Source: Actinomycetota bacterium (GTDB lineage Bacteria; Actinomycetota; UBA4738). From it: DNA of 6,002 nt. The translations under genes and the position numbers were made by a program. The stretch is taken from NCBI GenBank assembly GCA_013816105.1, contig JACDEY010000080.1, forward strand, positions 1 through 6,002. Reading direction: 5' to 3'. Position 1 is the first letter of the stretch, and the number at the start of each line of letters is the position of its first letter. Positions 1 to 5,995 of this stretch are shown here, in pieces. The notes beneath the pieces were generated by a model. The model saw only the letters and a list, made by a program, of their open reading frames with translations. It did no database searches and had not been told where the DNA came from.

Positions 1-88
1 GCCTGCGCGTTGCCGTTAAGCGGCCGCCGGGGTTCGTATTTGTCGACCTTCGGAGCACGCAGGGTGTGTGTCAAGGGCTGGTATGTCG

Positions 89-206
89 ATTCGGGGGTTG
101 GAGGTCGGAGAAGTCGGCAATGTCGAGGTGGCTTTCCTGGCGACAGTGCCAGAGGGGGTGTATGTAACCCGAATGGGGGTGGCGTGCGAGAACCCTCAGC
201 CCCCTC
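89..206. repeat. Nested inverted repeats (possible structured RNA or DNA element)
   Basis: ATTCGGGGGTT at 89-99 is complementary to AACCCGAAT at 166-174, giving nine pairs with a two-G bulge. This outer stem encloses a perfect 5-bp hairpin, CTGGC (137-141) with GCCAG (148-152) and a 6-nt loop. A competing 7-bp pairing is possible between GAGGGGG (152-158) and CCCCCTC (200-206), so two alternative folds can be drawn. Between 102 and 127 the motif GTCG recurs three times. I do not recognise it as a known riboswitch, tRNA or attachment site. G/C-rich DNA produces such pairings often, so this is a weak structural call. Confidence 0.25.
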
Positions 207-294
207 CCGGCGCTCCCCACCCGCCTCGATGTCGAGTGGACCCCAACCCACGGAACGACCAAGATTGGGAACCGACCGAGGTCGTAGCAGGCGG

Positions 295-326
295 TTGACA
301 ACGGTTGCGTGGTCGAAAGTCTAGGC
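295..326 (+). promoter_or_regulatory. Possible promoter (TTGACA box) ahead of the small ORF
   Basis: TTGACA at 295-300 is a perfect consensus -35 hexamer for the housekeeping sigma factor. The -10 side is poor: the best candidate is TCTAGG after a 19-nt spacer. A small dyad, CGACC-GA-GGTCG (273-284), lies ten bases upstream of the -35 box and could be an operator. If real, transcription would begin shortly before the GGAGG at 342-346 and serve the ORF starting at 354. Confidence 0.2.
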
Positions 327-341
327 ACCGATTCGACTGAC

Positions 342-346
342 GGAGG
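342..346 (+). promoter_or_regulatory. Shine-Dalgarno GGAGG for the 354 start
   Basis: GGAGG lies 7 nt before the ATG at 354, which is ideal spacing. It is the main reason for treating the short frame 354-488 as a candidate gene. Confidence 0.4.
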
Positions 347-353
347 ACACGAG

Positions 354-488
354 ATGGGAGGCCGAAGGCGGGTCGAGCCTGTTTCCCCGTCGCTCTCACC
401 GGAGGCGAACTGGCGGACGGACTCCCTCGGGGAGGCCAGGAGAGAGGTAAGGAGTTGCCGCCCCCACGCACTGCTCGATTCGGCCTAG
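354..488 (+). CDS. Candidate 44-residue small protein, unknown function
   Basis: This is a short open frame from ATG 354 to TAG 486-488. It reads MGGRRRVEPVSPSLSPEANW at the start and ends in HALLDSA. It is basic (eight arginines), has one cysteine, and shows no signal peptide, membrane segment or domain that I recognise. Support comes from context: a GGAGG 7 nt upstream, a TTGACA box about 55 nt upstream, and a stop codon lying in the loop of a small hairpin (481-494). It converges on the acetyltransferase gene, whose stop is 26 bp away. Third-position G/C is only moderately biased, and a frame of this length arises easily by chance in GC-rich DNA. It could be a real small protein, a regulatory leader peptide or a chance ORF. 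Confidence 0.3.
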   Translation: MGGRRRVEPVSPSLSPEANWRTDSLGEARREVRSCRPHALLDSA

Positions 489-494
489 AGGCCG
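481..494. terminator. Hairpin around the small-ORF stop, between convergent genes
   Basis: CGGCC (481-485) pairs with GGCCG (490-494), leaving the loop TAGA, which contains the stop codon of the 354-488 frame. A flanking U-G pair (480/495) is possible on the + strand RNA. It lies between two convergent genes, where a bidirectional terminator would be expected, but neither side has a run of T, so it is not a standard rho-independent terminator. Confidence 0.3.
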
Positions 495-499
495 GCTCA

Positions 500-517
500 G
501 ATCCTCTAGATCCTCTA
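500..517. repeat. Perfect 9-bp tandem duplication at the acetyltransferase stop
   Basis: GATCCTCTA occurs twice head to tail (500-508 and 509-517). On the - strand each copy begins with TAG. Because the unit is nine bases, both TAGs are in frame, followed six bases later by an in-frame TGA. The gene therefore ends in three stacked stops. The duplication does not alter the protein. Confidence 0.8.
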
Positions 518-1246
518 CGGACGATGCCACTGGCGCAGCTCCCCAACCTGCTCGAAGCCGAGCCGCCGATACATGCTTGCGGCCTCGGGGCTTGGGCTCA
601 GCAGCATGGGCGTCGCAGGATCGATCAGCGCACGCGTCAATGCCGACGCGTAACCGCGCCGCCGAGCCGACGTGATCGTGGTGACGCCGTATATCCCCAG
701 GGCGTCGTCGCTGCGGTAGCTCATCGCAGCTGCGACCGCCTCATCTCCGACGCGGCCGATCAGCATCGTCATGTGGGCGTCGGCGAGGATCGAAGCCGGA
801 TGGAGGGTACCGGTCTGGACGGAGTCGTCCTTCCCCGCGAAGCCACGCACGCTCACGCTCTCGAACTCGGCCACCTGCTGGGGCGTGGAGACGCGAGCGA
901 CCTTCAACTCGGGCTGCCGCTCCTCCGTGGAAAGGACAGCGGCGGGCCGCAGGAACCAGGGCTCACGTGCCCGTTCTTCGAAACCGTCGCGATCGCGTTC
1001 GCCGAATCCACACGACGCCAGCCGGAGCACGGACCATGAATCGCAGACCGTTCCGTGCGCGTCGCAGACCAGGGACTCGGGCGCATCGGGCGCAAGCGTG
1101 ATTGCGGACCAATAGATGAACGGCGGCGCGTCGAGCGCGCGCCACACGGGATGGCGCCACTCCGACCGAAGGCCGAGCGCGGTTAGCCACGACGCGTGCC
1201 AGCCGGCCGCGTTTTCGGCACAGAGCCGGACGGGGTCGATGGTCAC
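515..1246 (-). CDS. GNAT-family N-acetyltransferase
   Basis: This 243-residue cytosolic protein is predicted to transfer an acetyl group from acetyl-CoA to an amine; its substrate cannot be inferred. The C-terminal half carries the GNAT core. A beta-strand region at about 183-192 (LGIYGVTTIT) leads into R-R-R-G-Y-A (195-200), which fits the R/Q-x-x-G-x-G/A pyrophosphate-binding loop of motif A. The closing motif S-M-Y-R-R-L-G-F (224-231) is the family's typical C-terminal signature. Residues 1-110 are a less conserved N-terminal region rich in tryptophan, giving a protein longer than single-domain GNATs of about 150-180 residues. The start is GTG at 1246; no in-frame ATG or GTG lies between it and the end of the transporter gene. 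That start lacks a close Shine-Dalgarno: an AGGAGG exists but ends 27 nt upstream, at the hairpin spanning the transporter stop. The 31-nt gap suggests cotranscription with the transporter. The GNAT assignment is solid; the exact start is less so. Confidence 0.85.
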   Translation of the reverse strand: MTIDPVRLCAENAAGWHASWLTALGLRSEWRHPVWRALDAPPFIYWSAITLAPDAPESLVCDAHGTVCDSWSVLRLASCGFGERDRDGFEERAREPWFLRPAAVLSTEERQPELKVARVSTPQQVAEFESVSVRGFAGKDDSVQTGTLHPASILADAHMTMLIGRVGDEAVAAAMSYRSDDALGIYGVTTITSARRRGYASALTRALIDPATPMLLSPSPEAASMYRRLGFEQVGELRQWHRP

Positions 1247-1266
1247 GTCAGCACTGCTTGACGATC

Positions 1267-1288
1267 GGACCCGCCTCCTAGCGGGTCC
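1267..1288 (-). terminator. Perfect 8-bp hairpin with the transporter stop codon in its loop
   Basis: GGACCCGC (1267-1274) is exactly complementary to GCGGGTCC (1281-1288), with a 6-nt loop. On the transcribed - strand the loop reads TAGGAG, so its first three bases are the transporter stop. AGGAGG overlaps the loop and the first base of the 3' arm. No T-run follows. It could be a U-less terminator or attenuator, a 3'-end RNA stabiliser, or a control on translation of the acetyltransferase that starts 31 nt later. Confidence 0.45.
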
Positions 1289-3494
1289 CGCCCCGGTCCA
1301 GCTCCCCTTCCTCCTCCAGCGTTCGCCGGTACTCCGCGTCCAACGCCGCTTCCGCCTCGCCCTCCACGCTGACCTTCGGGATCAGCCTGCCGAGCCACTT
1401 GGGAAGCCACCAGTTCGCGTCCCCGAGCAACTCCATTGTGGCCGGGACCAGCACCATGCGAACGATGGTCGCGTCGACCAGGACCGCCACGGCGAGACCG
1501 AGCCCGAGGAGCTTGATCTGCCGGATGTCGAACCCGAGGACGAAGGACATGAACACCGCGATCATGATTGCGGCAGCCGCGGTGATGACCCGACCGGTGG
1601 TGGCCACGCCGTTGGCCACCGAGAGGCCGTTGTCTCGCGTCCTGTTGTAGTCCTCCCGGATTCGCGACAGCAGGAAGATCTCGTAGTCCATCGACAGGCC
1701 GAACAGGATGGTGAACAGCATCATGGGAGCCCAGGCTTCGAAGGGCCCCGGCTCCCCGATTCCCACCAGATCGGCCAGCCAGCCCCACTGGAAGACGGCG
1801 ACGATGATGCCGTAGGCCGCCCCAATGGACAGAAGATTCATGATCGCAGCCTTGATCGGCACGATCAGCGATCGGAACACCACCATCAGGAGCAGGAACG
1901 ACACCAGGATCACCGCGCCGATAAGGATCGGCAGGCGGTCGCCGGAAAGGATGGTGAAGTCCACCCCGGCCGCCGTGAACCCGCCGACCAGCACGTCCAC
2001 CCCGGCGCCATCAGTCGCCCGAGGCAAGACCTCCCGCCGGAGGCGCCGCACCAGCTCCTCCGTCTCCACCGCCTGCGGCGACGTGCTCGGATACACCGTC
2101 ATGATGACCGCGGTGGGGTTGGCCGGGTCGTTGGGGATGGCGGGTGAGGCGAACTGAACGCCCTGCGTCGCTTGGACCGCCCCGGAAACCCCAGCGAACG
2201 CCTCCAGATCCTGGGGTCCGGCCAACTCGGCCGCGAGGATGAGGGGCCCGTTGAACCCCGGGCCGAATCCCTCCGACAGCAGGTCGTAGGCGCGGCGGGT
2301 GGTTAGCTCCTCGGGATCGTTCCCGGCGTCGGCGAGTCCCAGACGGATCGAGAACAGCGGAATGGTCAGTGCGACCAGGACGGCAAGCCCGACGAGGCCC
2401 GTCGTCCACGGCCGGCGCTGGATCACCCGGCTCCACCGGAACCAGAAAGACCTCTGGCCGGTCGTCTCCACTCTCCTGAGGCGGGGGATGTGGAGTCTGT
2501 CTATGTTGTGCCCAACGAAGCCGATCAGAGCCGGCAACAGAGTGATCGATGCGAGCATCGTGACCAGCACCGCGGAGGCGCCGCCGACGGCGATCCCCTC
2601 GATGAACGGAAACCCCATCAGGAGGATGCCCAGGAAGGAGACAACCACGATGATGCCGGCGAAGACCACGGCTCGGCCGGACGTGGTGAGGGCCCTGACG
2701 ATCGACTGCTCCGGGTCCATCCCCTCGTGCAGTTGCTGCCGGTACCGGGTCACGATGAACAGGGCGTAGTCGATCCCCACGCCTATCCCGATCATGGATG
2801 CGACCTGCGGGGTGAAGTTCGGGACGTTGACGAAGTTCGCCATCAACAGGATCAGCGAGAGCCCGATGCCGATGCCGATGCCCGCGGTCACGAGCGGCAG
2901 GACCATGGCCAGCACCGAGCCGAACGTGACCAGCAGGATCACCACAGCCGCCAGGAAGCCGATCGATTCGGCCCCGCCGGGAGGCTCGAACTGGGCCTGC
3001 TGGATGGGTCCGCCCCCGAAGTCGACCTGAAGTCCCGGCCCCTCGGCCCCGTCCCCGATGTCGATGAGGCTCTGGATCACCTCGAGGGGGATCTCTCCGG
3101 TGCCCACATCGAACTGGACGTCGGCGAAGGCGATCAACCCGTCCGGAGAGAGCTGCTGGGCACCCTGCTCGCTGTAGGGGCTGGTCACCTCGACCACGTG
3201 ATCAAGTTGTACAACCTCGGCGAATACGCCCTCCATCGTTTGCCGCACGCCGGGGTCGGCGACGCCCGCATCGGCCTTGAACGCGATGGTAGCCACGTCG
3301 CCGGATCGAGCGGGAAACTTCTCTTCGAGCAGATCGAATGCTTCCTGGGACTCCGAGCCGGGCAGGGAGAAGTCCGTGGTGTACTCGCCTCCCGCGGCGT
3401 TCATCAGCGCGATGCTCGACGCAAGAGCCGCGACCCACAGGATCGTCGTGCGCCAGCGGTGCCGATAGCACCATCGAGCCAGCCGTTCCAACAT
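1278..3494 (-). CDS. MMPL/RND-superfamily membrane transporter
   Basis: This 738-residue inner-membrane protein has the two-fold layout of MMPL transporters. It starts with TM1 (about 14-34), followed by an extracytoplasmic domain (about 35-175) and TM2-TM6 (about 178-325). The second half repeats this: TM7 (about 363-384), a second extracytoplasmic domain (about 385-518) and TM8-TM12 (about 519-688). Each TM bundle holds the Asp-Tyr pair that forms the proton relay in this family: GIGVGIDYALF with D242-Y243, and FGLSMDYEIF with D603-Y604. Late signatures V-D-A-T-I-V-R (673-679) and N-W-W-L-P-K-W-L (694-701) are typical of the YdfJ-like bacterial branch. The charged tail (711-738) is cytosolic. 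Members export lipids, drugs or metabolites using the proton gradient; no substrate is evident here. The ATG at 3494 follows GAGGGGGG by 7 nt. The open frame reaches 90 codons further upstream, but that stretch is low-complexity Arg/Ser/Pro sequence running into the lipoprotein gene. The gene lies 121 nt after the lipoprotein gene and 31 nt before the acetyltransferase gene. Confidence 0.95.
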   Translation of the reverse strand: MLERLARWCYRHRWRTTILWVAALASSIALMNAAGGEYTTDFSLPGSESQEAFDLLEEKFPARSGDVATIAFKADAGVADPGVRQTMEGVFAEVVQLDHVVEVTSPYSEQGAQQLSPDGLIAFADVQFDVGTGEIPLEVIQSLIDIGDGAEGPGLQVDFGGGPIQQAQFEPPGGAESIGFLAAVVILLVTFGSVLAMVLPLVTAGIGIGIGLSLILLMANFVNVPNFTPQVASMIGIGVGIDYALFIVTRYRQQLHEGMDPEQSIVRALTTSGRAVVFAGIIVVVSFLGILLMGFPFIEGIAVGGASAVLVTMLASITLLPALIGFVGHNIDRLHIPRLRRVETTGQRSFWFRWSRVIQRRPWTTGLVGLAVLVALTIPLFSIRLGLADAGNDPEELTTRRAYDLLSEGFGPGFNGPLILAAELAGPQDLEAFAGVSGAVQATQGVQFASPAIPNDPANPTAVIMTVYPSTSPQAVETEELVRRLRREVLPRATDGAGVDVLVGGFTAAGVDFTILSGDRLPILIGAVILVSFLLLMVVFRSLIVPIKAAIMNLLSIGAAYGIIVAVFQWGWLADLVGIGEPGPFEAWAPMMLFTILFGLSMDYEIFLLSRIREDYNRTRDNGLSVANGVATTGRVITAAAAIMIAVFMSFVLGFDIRQIKLLGLGLAVAVLVDATIVRMVLVPATMELLGDANWWLPKWLGRLIPKVSVEGEAEAALDAEYRRTLEEEGELDRGGTR
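2863..2880. repeat. Hexanucleotide repeat (3 copies) in the transporter gene
   Basis: CCGATG is repeated three times (2863-2868, 2869-2874, 2875-2880). On the coding strand it encodes the alternating Gly-Ile run of TM3 (GIGIGIG, residues 205-211). The unit is in frame, so slippage would add or remove Gly-Ile pairs without a frameshift. Confidence 0.8.
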
Positions 3495-3501
3495 CGCCTG
3501 T

Positions 3502-3509
3502 CCCCCCTC
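3502..3509 (-). promoter_or_regulatory. Shine-Dalgarno deciding the transporter start
   Basis: On the - strand GAGGGGGG lies 7 nt before the ATG at 3494. This, plus the start of the hydrophobic TM1 about 14 codons later, selects this start over the longer open frame. Confidence 0.75.
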
Positions 3510-3607
3510 GAGTCCTCGTTCGCTCGCCGTGCGGGTCCGACGATGCGAGCTGCCTGGTGGAGTCAACCCTATGGCCGGGCGGCTTGTTCCGTACGCTGGA
3601 CGACCCT

Positions 3608-3626
3608 CGGAGAGACTATCCCTCCG
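3608..3626 (-). terminator. Weak 5-bp hairpin around the lipoprotein stop codon
   Basis: CGGAG (3608-3612) pairs with CTCCG (3622-3626) across a 9-nt loop that contains the lipoprotein stop (3616-3618). The further pairing suggested by the DNA (3606-3607 with 3627-3628) includes an A-C mismatch in the - strand transcript, so only the 5-bp core counts. No T-run follows. It is far weaker than the hairpin at 1267-1288 and may be chance. Confidence 0.2.
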
Positions 3627-4041
3627 GGCAGTCCGCGATCTTCCAGTTCCCGTCCTCCTTGACGAGGGAGAGGAATTCCTGGCCTCCGGGCGCGATCTGC
3701 GAGAGGGGGACCTCCTGGCCGTCGACCGTAACGCTACCTTCTGCGCTCGCCTCGGCGGTGTCATCCTCGAGGTTCCGGACGACGACGTCGGTGACCTCGA
3801 CCTGCAACTCGCTTCCTTCCAGGCTCTCGAAGTCCCCGGCGACTTTCTCCTCCGTCAGCTCGCACTCCTCGGAGAAGAGGCCGACGAACTTCGCCGGGTC
3901 CTTCTCGACGAAGGAATCGAGGGCGTCTCTCACCACCGTCTCGATCTGTTCCTCATCGCTCCCGCCTCCACAGGCGCCCAACAGGACGCACGCGAGGGCG
4001 AGGCCCGCTACGCCGGTACGACGGGCGATGCTCAGTCCCAT
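3616..4041 (-). CDS. Small secreted lipoprotein, NTF2-like
   Basis: This 141-residue protein has a clear lipoprotein signal peptide: an n-region with R7-R8, a hydrophobic stretch (about 10-22), and the lipobox L-G-A-C with the lipidated cysteine at 24, followed by a Gly/Ser linker. The mature part starts with an acidic helix (E30-K47, EEQIETVVRDALDSF) and an F-V-G-L-F-S motif (52-57), then strands and a final G-N-W-K-I-A-D-C (131-138). This helix-then-sheet pattern ending in a Gly-x-Trp strand resembles the NTF2-like lipoproteins common in actinobacteria, though no enzyme motif is visible. C60 and C138 could form a disulfide. The ATG at 4041 follows GAAGGGGG by 4 nt and places the signal peptide at the N-terminus; the open frame continues 89 codons upstream without meaning. 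It is the first gene of the likely lipoprotein-transporter-acetyltransferase unit, so a role in assisting the transporter is plausible but unproven. The secreted lipoprotein call is firm; the fold is moderately sure. Confidence 0.85.
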   Translation of the reverse strand: MGLSIARRTGVAGLALACVLLGACGGGSDEEQIETVVRDALDSFVEKDPAKFVGLFSEECELTEEKVAGDFESLEGSELQVEVTDVVVRNLEDDTAEASAEGSVTVDGQEVPLSQIAPGGQEFLSLVKEDGNWKIADCPEG

Positions 4042-4045
4042 GTGG

Positions 4046-4053
4046 CCCCCTTC
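4046..4053 (-). promoter_or_regulatory. Shine-Dalgarno deciding the lipoprotein start
   Basis: On the - strand GAAGGGGG lies 4 nt before the ATG at 4041, immediately ahead of the signal peptide. It rules out the longer open frame. Confidence 0.65.
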
Positions 4054-4213
4054 TCGCTGGAACGGTGCGAAGGAGCGTACCGCCCCGGGACCCAACCGAA
4101 CACCCATGTTCTCGACTTTGCGGTAGGCTCTCTCGTCGCGATCGATCAAGGAGGAGCGAGGGGCAGAGCGGCCTCCCCAGCCGGCCGGTTCGCTTTCTTC
4201 GTTGAGCGCCTCT

Positions 4214-4219
4214 AGGAGG
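4214..4219 (+). promoter_or_regulatory. Shine-Dalgarno deciding the propeller-protein start
   Basis: A perfect AGGAGG lies 6 nt before the ATG at 4226. An in-frame TTG at 4202 lies upstream of this site, so it is not the start. Confidence 0.85.
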
Positions 4220-4225
4220 AACGGG

Positions 4226-5995
4226 ATGAAGAGACCACTCATCGCTCTACTCGCTGCCGCTGGGTTGATGGCCACCTTTGCCGCCGCCGGAAGCACGGCG
4301 ACCGGCAACCGGGTGTCACCGCCGGTCAGGGCGGCACAGGGTCAGGACGTGTACCGGCTGCCGAACGGCCTCGTCGCGCCGCAGCTGTCCGGCGGCGTGA
4401 CAGCCGCCGCGGCGGACATGCTGACGGAGGACGGAGCCGGCAGGGGGATCGACCATGAGCCACCTTTTGAGCTGAGCACCTTCGGATGTCCGAACGTCTA
4501 CCGGGCCGCCGGCATCCCGGACAACATACGGGCGAACCAGGAATGCTCGCTCCGCCGGCAGGCGGAAGAGTGGGTTCGGGTCAACCCGACCGACCCCAGC
4601 AACGTCATCGTGAGCCAGAACGACTCCCGGATGGGCTTCAACCAGACGGGGCTGGACTGGTCCATCGACGGCGCTCAGCACTTCGGCGACTACGCCATCC
4701 CCACCCAGTTCGCCCGGTGCGGCGGAACCGCTCCCACGGTGGATGCGTTCAGCGACCCGTCACACGAGTTCGCCTCGGACGGCACCCTTTACTACGACGC
4801 CATCGGGTTCGACCTGTTCGACAACCTGAACGGCATATGGGTCTGGGCGTCGAACCCCGAGCACAAGGGGTCGTTCCTGCACCAGCCCGTCGGCTCGGAG
4901 CTGTCGGCCACGCCGCGCACCGTCGTGGAGGAGTGCGATCCCAACTCCGCGATCTTCCACGACAAGCAGTTCACCGCGGTCGACTCCTACCCGAACAGTC
5001 CCTTCCACAACAACATCTACATCACGTGGACCATGTTCGACTTCAGCTGCGGTGAGTCCGGCTTCGACTACTGCGAGAGCCCAATCGTGATCAGCCGCTC
5101 GACCGATCGCGGCCTCACGTGGAGCCCACCGCAGGAGATCAGTGGGGTGTCCGAGATCTGCAGGTTCGGTGACGCCTTCGACCCCGACGAGAACAAGAAC
5201 GCCTGTAACTCCGACCAGGGATCGTTCCCGCTAGTCGGTCCCGATGGCACCGTCTACGTCACGTTCACGAACTTCAACACGCCGGGCATCGACCAGGCGC
5301 AGCAGGTGTCCCAGCAGTTGGTCGTGAAGTCGACCGACGGCGGCGTGACCTGGAGCGAGCCGGTCCGAGTCGCGTTCGTTGATCAGACCCAGCCCTTCGG
5401 TGAGCGGTTCGGCTGCGTGCCGGGGCGCCGGTGTCTGCCTCCGAACTCATACCGGCTCTCGAGCGGCCCGGGATCCATGGGTATCGACGAGACCACCGGA
5501 AAGCTCGCCGTCTACTGGGACGACTTCCGCAACGGGGACTACCCCGCCAACACGAACAACGACATCTTCATGTCGTTCTCGACCGACGGGGGAGATACCT
5601 GGAGCAAGGCGGTGCTCGTCTCCCGCAACGACGGCAACAACGACGGAGACAGCCAGCCCGCCGCCCAGTGGCAGGCCTGGGGTGACGTGGGAGAGAACGG
5701 CAACCTCTACGTCGCCTACTACGACCGCCAGCACGGGCTCTGCGATACCCGTGGGTGCAACGACATCACCCTCGCGACGTCGAGCAACAACGGCGAGTCG
5801 TGGACGTACCAGCGCATCACCACGAAGTCGATGCCGAACCTCACGTGTGAGAACAACCCGTTCCAGTGCGGCTTCCTGGGCGACTACATGTCGATCCAGG
5901 TGACCAATGGAGAGGTGCACATCGCCTGGGCGGACACGCGCGGCCTCGGCCACACGGTGGAGGAGGACGTGTACTACGCGAGCGTGCCGGCCTAG
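4226..5995 (+). CDS. Secreted sialidase-like (Asp-box/BNR) beta-propeller protein
   Basis: This 589-residue exported protein has a signal peptide (K2-R3, hydrophobic to about residue 21; cleavage near A21-G22 is likely). The mature part carries regularly spaced Asp-box motifs, S-x-D-x-G-x-T-W: 292-299 (STDRGLTW), 369-376 (STDGGVTW) and 452-459 (STDGGDTW). Degenerate copies lie at 146-153 (SIDGAQHF) and 519-526 (SSNNGESW). Such motifs mark blades of the sialidase-type beta-propeller. The segments D-K-Q-F-T-A-V-D (246-253) and G-D-Y...W-A-D-T-R (552-572) are familiar from bacterial proteins annotated as sialidase-like. I do not see the F/Y-R-I-P motif of true sialidases, so glycosidase activity is uncertain; a binding or structural role is equally possible. 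Fourteen cysteines in the mature protein suggest several disulfides, consistent with life outside the cell. The loop D469-G-N-N-D-G-D475 could bind calcium. There is no LPxTG sortase motif or C-terminal TM, so it is probably released. It is transcribed away from the transporter unit. Family: confident; substrate: unknown. Confidence 0.9.
   Translation: MKRPLIALLAAAGLMATFAAAGSTATGNRVSPPVRAAQGQDVYRLPNGLVAPQLSGGVTAAAADMLTEDGAGRGIDHEPPFELSTFGCPNVYRAAGIPDNIRANQECSLRRQAEEWVRVNPTDPSNVIVSQNDSRMGFNQTGLDWSIDGAQHFGDYAIPTQFARCGGTAPTVDAFSDPSHEFASDGTLYYDAIGFDLFDNLNGIWVWASNPEHKGSFLHQPVGSELSATPRTVVEECDPNSAIFHDKQFTAVDSYPNSPFHNNIYITWTMFDFSCGESGFDYCESPIVISRSTDRGLTWSPPQEISGVSEICRFGDAFDPDENKNACNSDQGSFPLVGPDGTVYVTFTNFNTPGIDQAQQVSQQLVVKSTDGGVTWSEPVRVAFVDQTQPFGERFGCVPGRRCLPPNSYRLSSGPGSMGIDETTGKLAVYWDDFRNGDYPANTNNDIFMSFSTDGGDTWSKAVLVSRNDGNNDGDSQPAAQWQAWGDVGENGNLYVAYYDRQHGLCDTRGCNDITLATSSNNGESWTYQRITTKSMPNLTCENNPFQCGFLGDYMSIQVTNGEVHIAWADTRGLGHTVEEDVYYASVPA

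Larger units (their letters stand above)
1..353. other. Left-flank region without a defensible gene
   Basis: No reading frame here has the features of a gene. The + strand frame from the window edge to a stop at 322-324 and the frame from the ATG at 83 to a stop at 296-298 are both open. Neither has a good ribosome binding site or the strong third-position G/C bias seen in the genes further right, and neither matches a family I recognise. The 83-298 frame begins MSIRGLEVGEVGNVEVAF and looks less random than the others, so a short gene cannot be excluded. The - strand is also open over much of the region, as expected for GC-rich DNA. What is visible is inverted-repeat structure (89-206) and a TTGACA box at 295-300. 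A + strand gene from outside the window could end at the TAA at 17-19 or run on in another frame. Confidence 0.5.
4042..4225. promoter_or_regulatory. Divergent intergenic region with a small dyad
   Basis: These 184 bp must hold the promoters for the leftward lipoprotein unit and the rightward propeller gene. I see no consensus -35/-10 pair in either direction. Weak -10-like boxes are TAGGCT (4124-4129, + strand) and, on the - strand, TACGCT preceded by GG (4075-4080). The most regular signal is GAACA-N4-TGTTC at 4098-4111, a 14-bp dyad near the middle that a dimeric regulator could bind to control both sides. Confidence 0.4.

Noticed and set aside
29..41. GGGGTTCGTATTT, resembling a tRNA T-loop
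   Set aside because: The closing side of the T-stem is missing and no acceptor, D or anticodon arm can be built around it.
526..532. GCCACTG, a motif found in cobalamin riboswitches
   Set aside because: It lies inside the acetyltransferase coding region on the opposite strand and none of the other conserved riboswitch elements is nearby.
3538..3566. Promoter for the transporter from TTGACT on the - strand (3566-3561)
   Set aside because: No acceptable -10 hexamer occurs at 15-18 nt spacing, so an internal promoter cannot be supported.
1116..3662. Long + strand open frames opposite the transporter (1116-2147 and 2490-3662)
   Set aside because: They mirror the strongly biased codons of the MMPL gene; their translations are His/Asp/Arg/Gln-rich with no domain or ribosome binding site.
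3495..3764. Upstream extension of the transporter by 90 residues
   Set aside because: The extension is Arg/Ser/Pro-rich, would overlap the lipoprotein gene, and a good Shine-Dalgarno marks the ATG at 3494 instead.
4098..4111. LexA/SOS box
   Set aside because: The Gram-positive SOS box has GAAC and GTTC separated by four bases; here they are separated by six.
3529..4215. + strand frame of 228 codons opposite the lipoprotein gene
   Set aside because: It lies antisense to a gene with a clear signal peptide and lipobox, and its own translation shows no family features; it follows from codon bias on the other strand.
4486..5953. Alternative frames within the propeller gene on both strands
   Set aside because: They give Arg/Pro/Gly-rich or antisense translations overlapping a gene with clear repeated Asp-box motifs.
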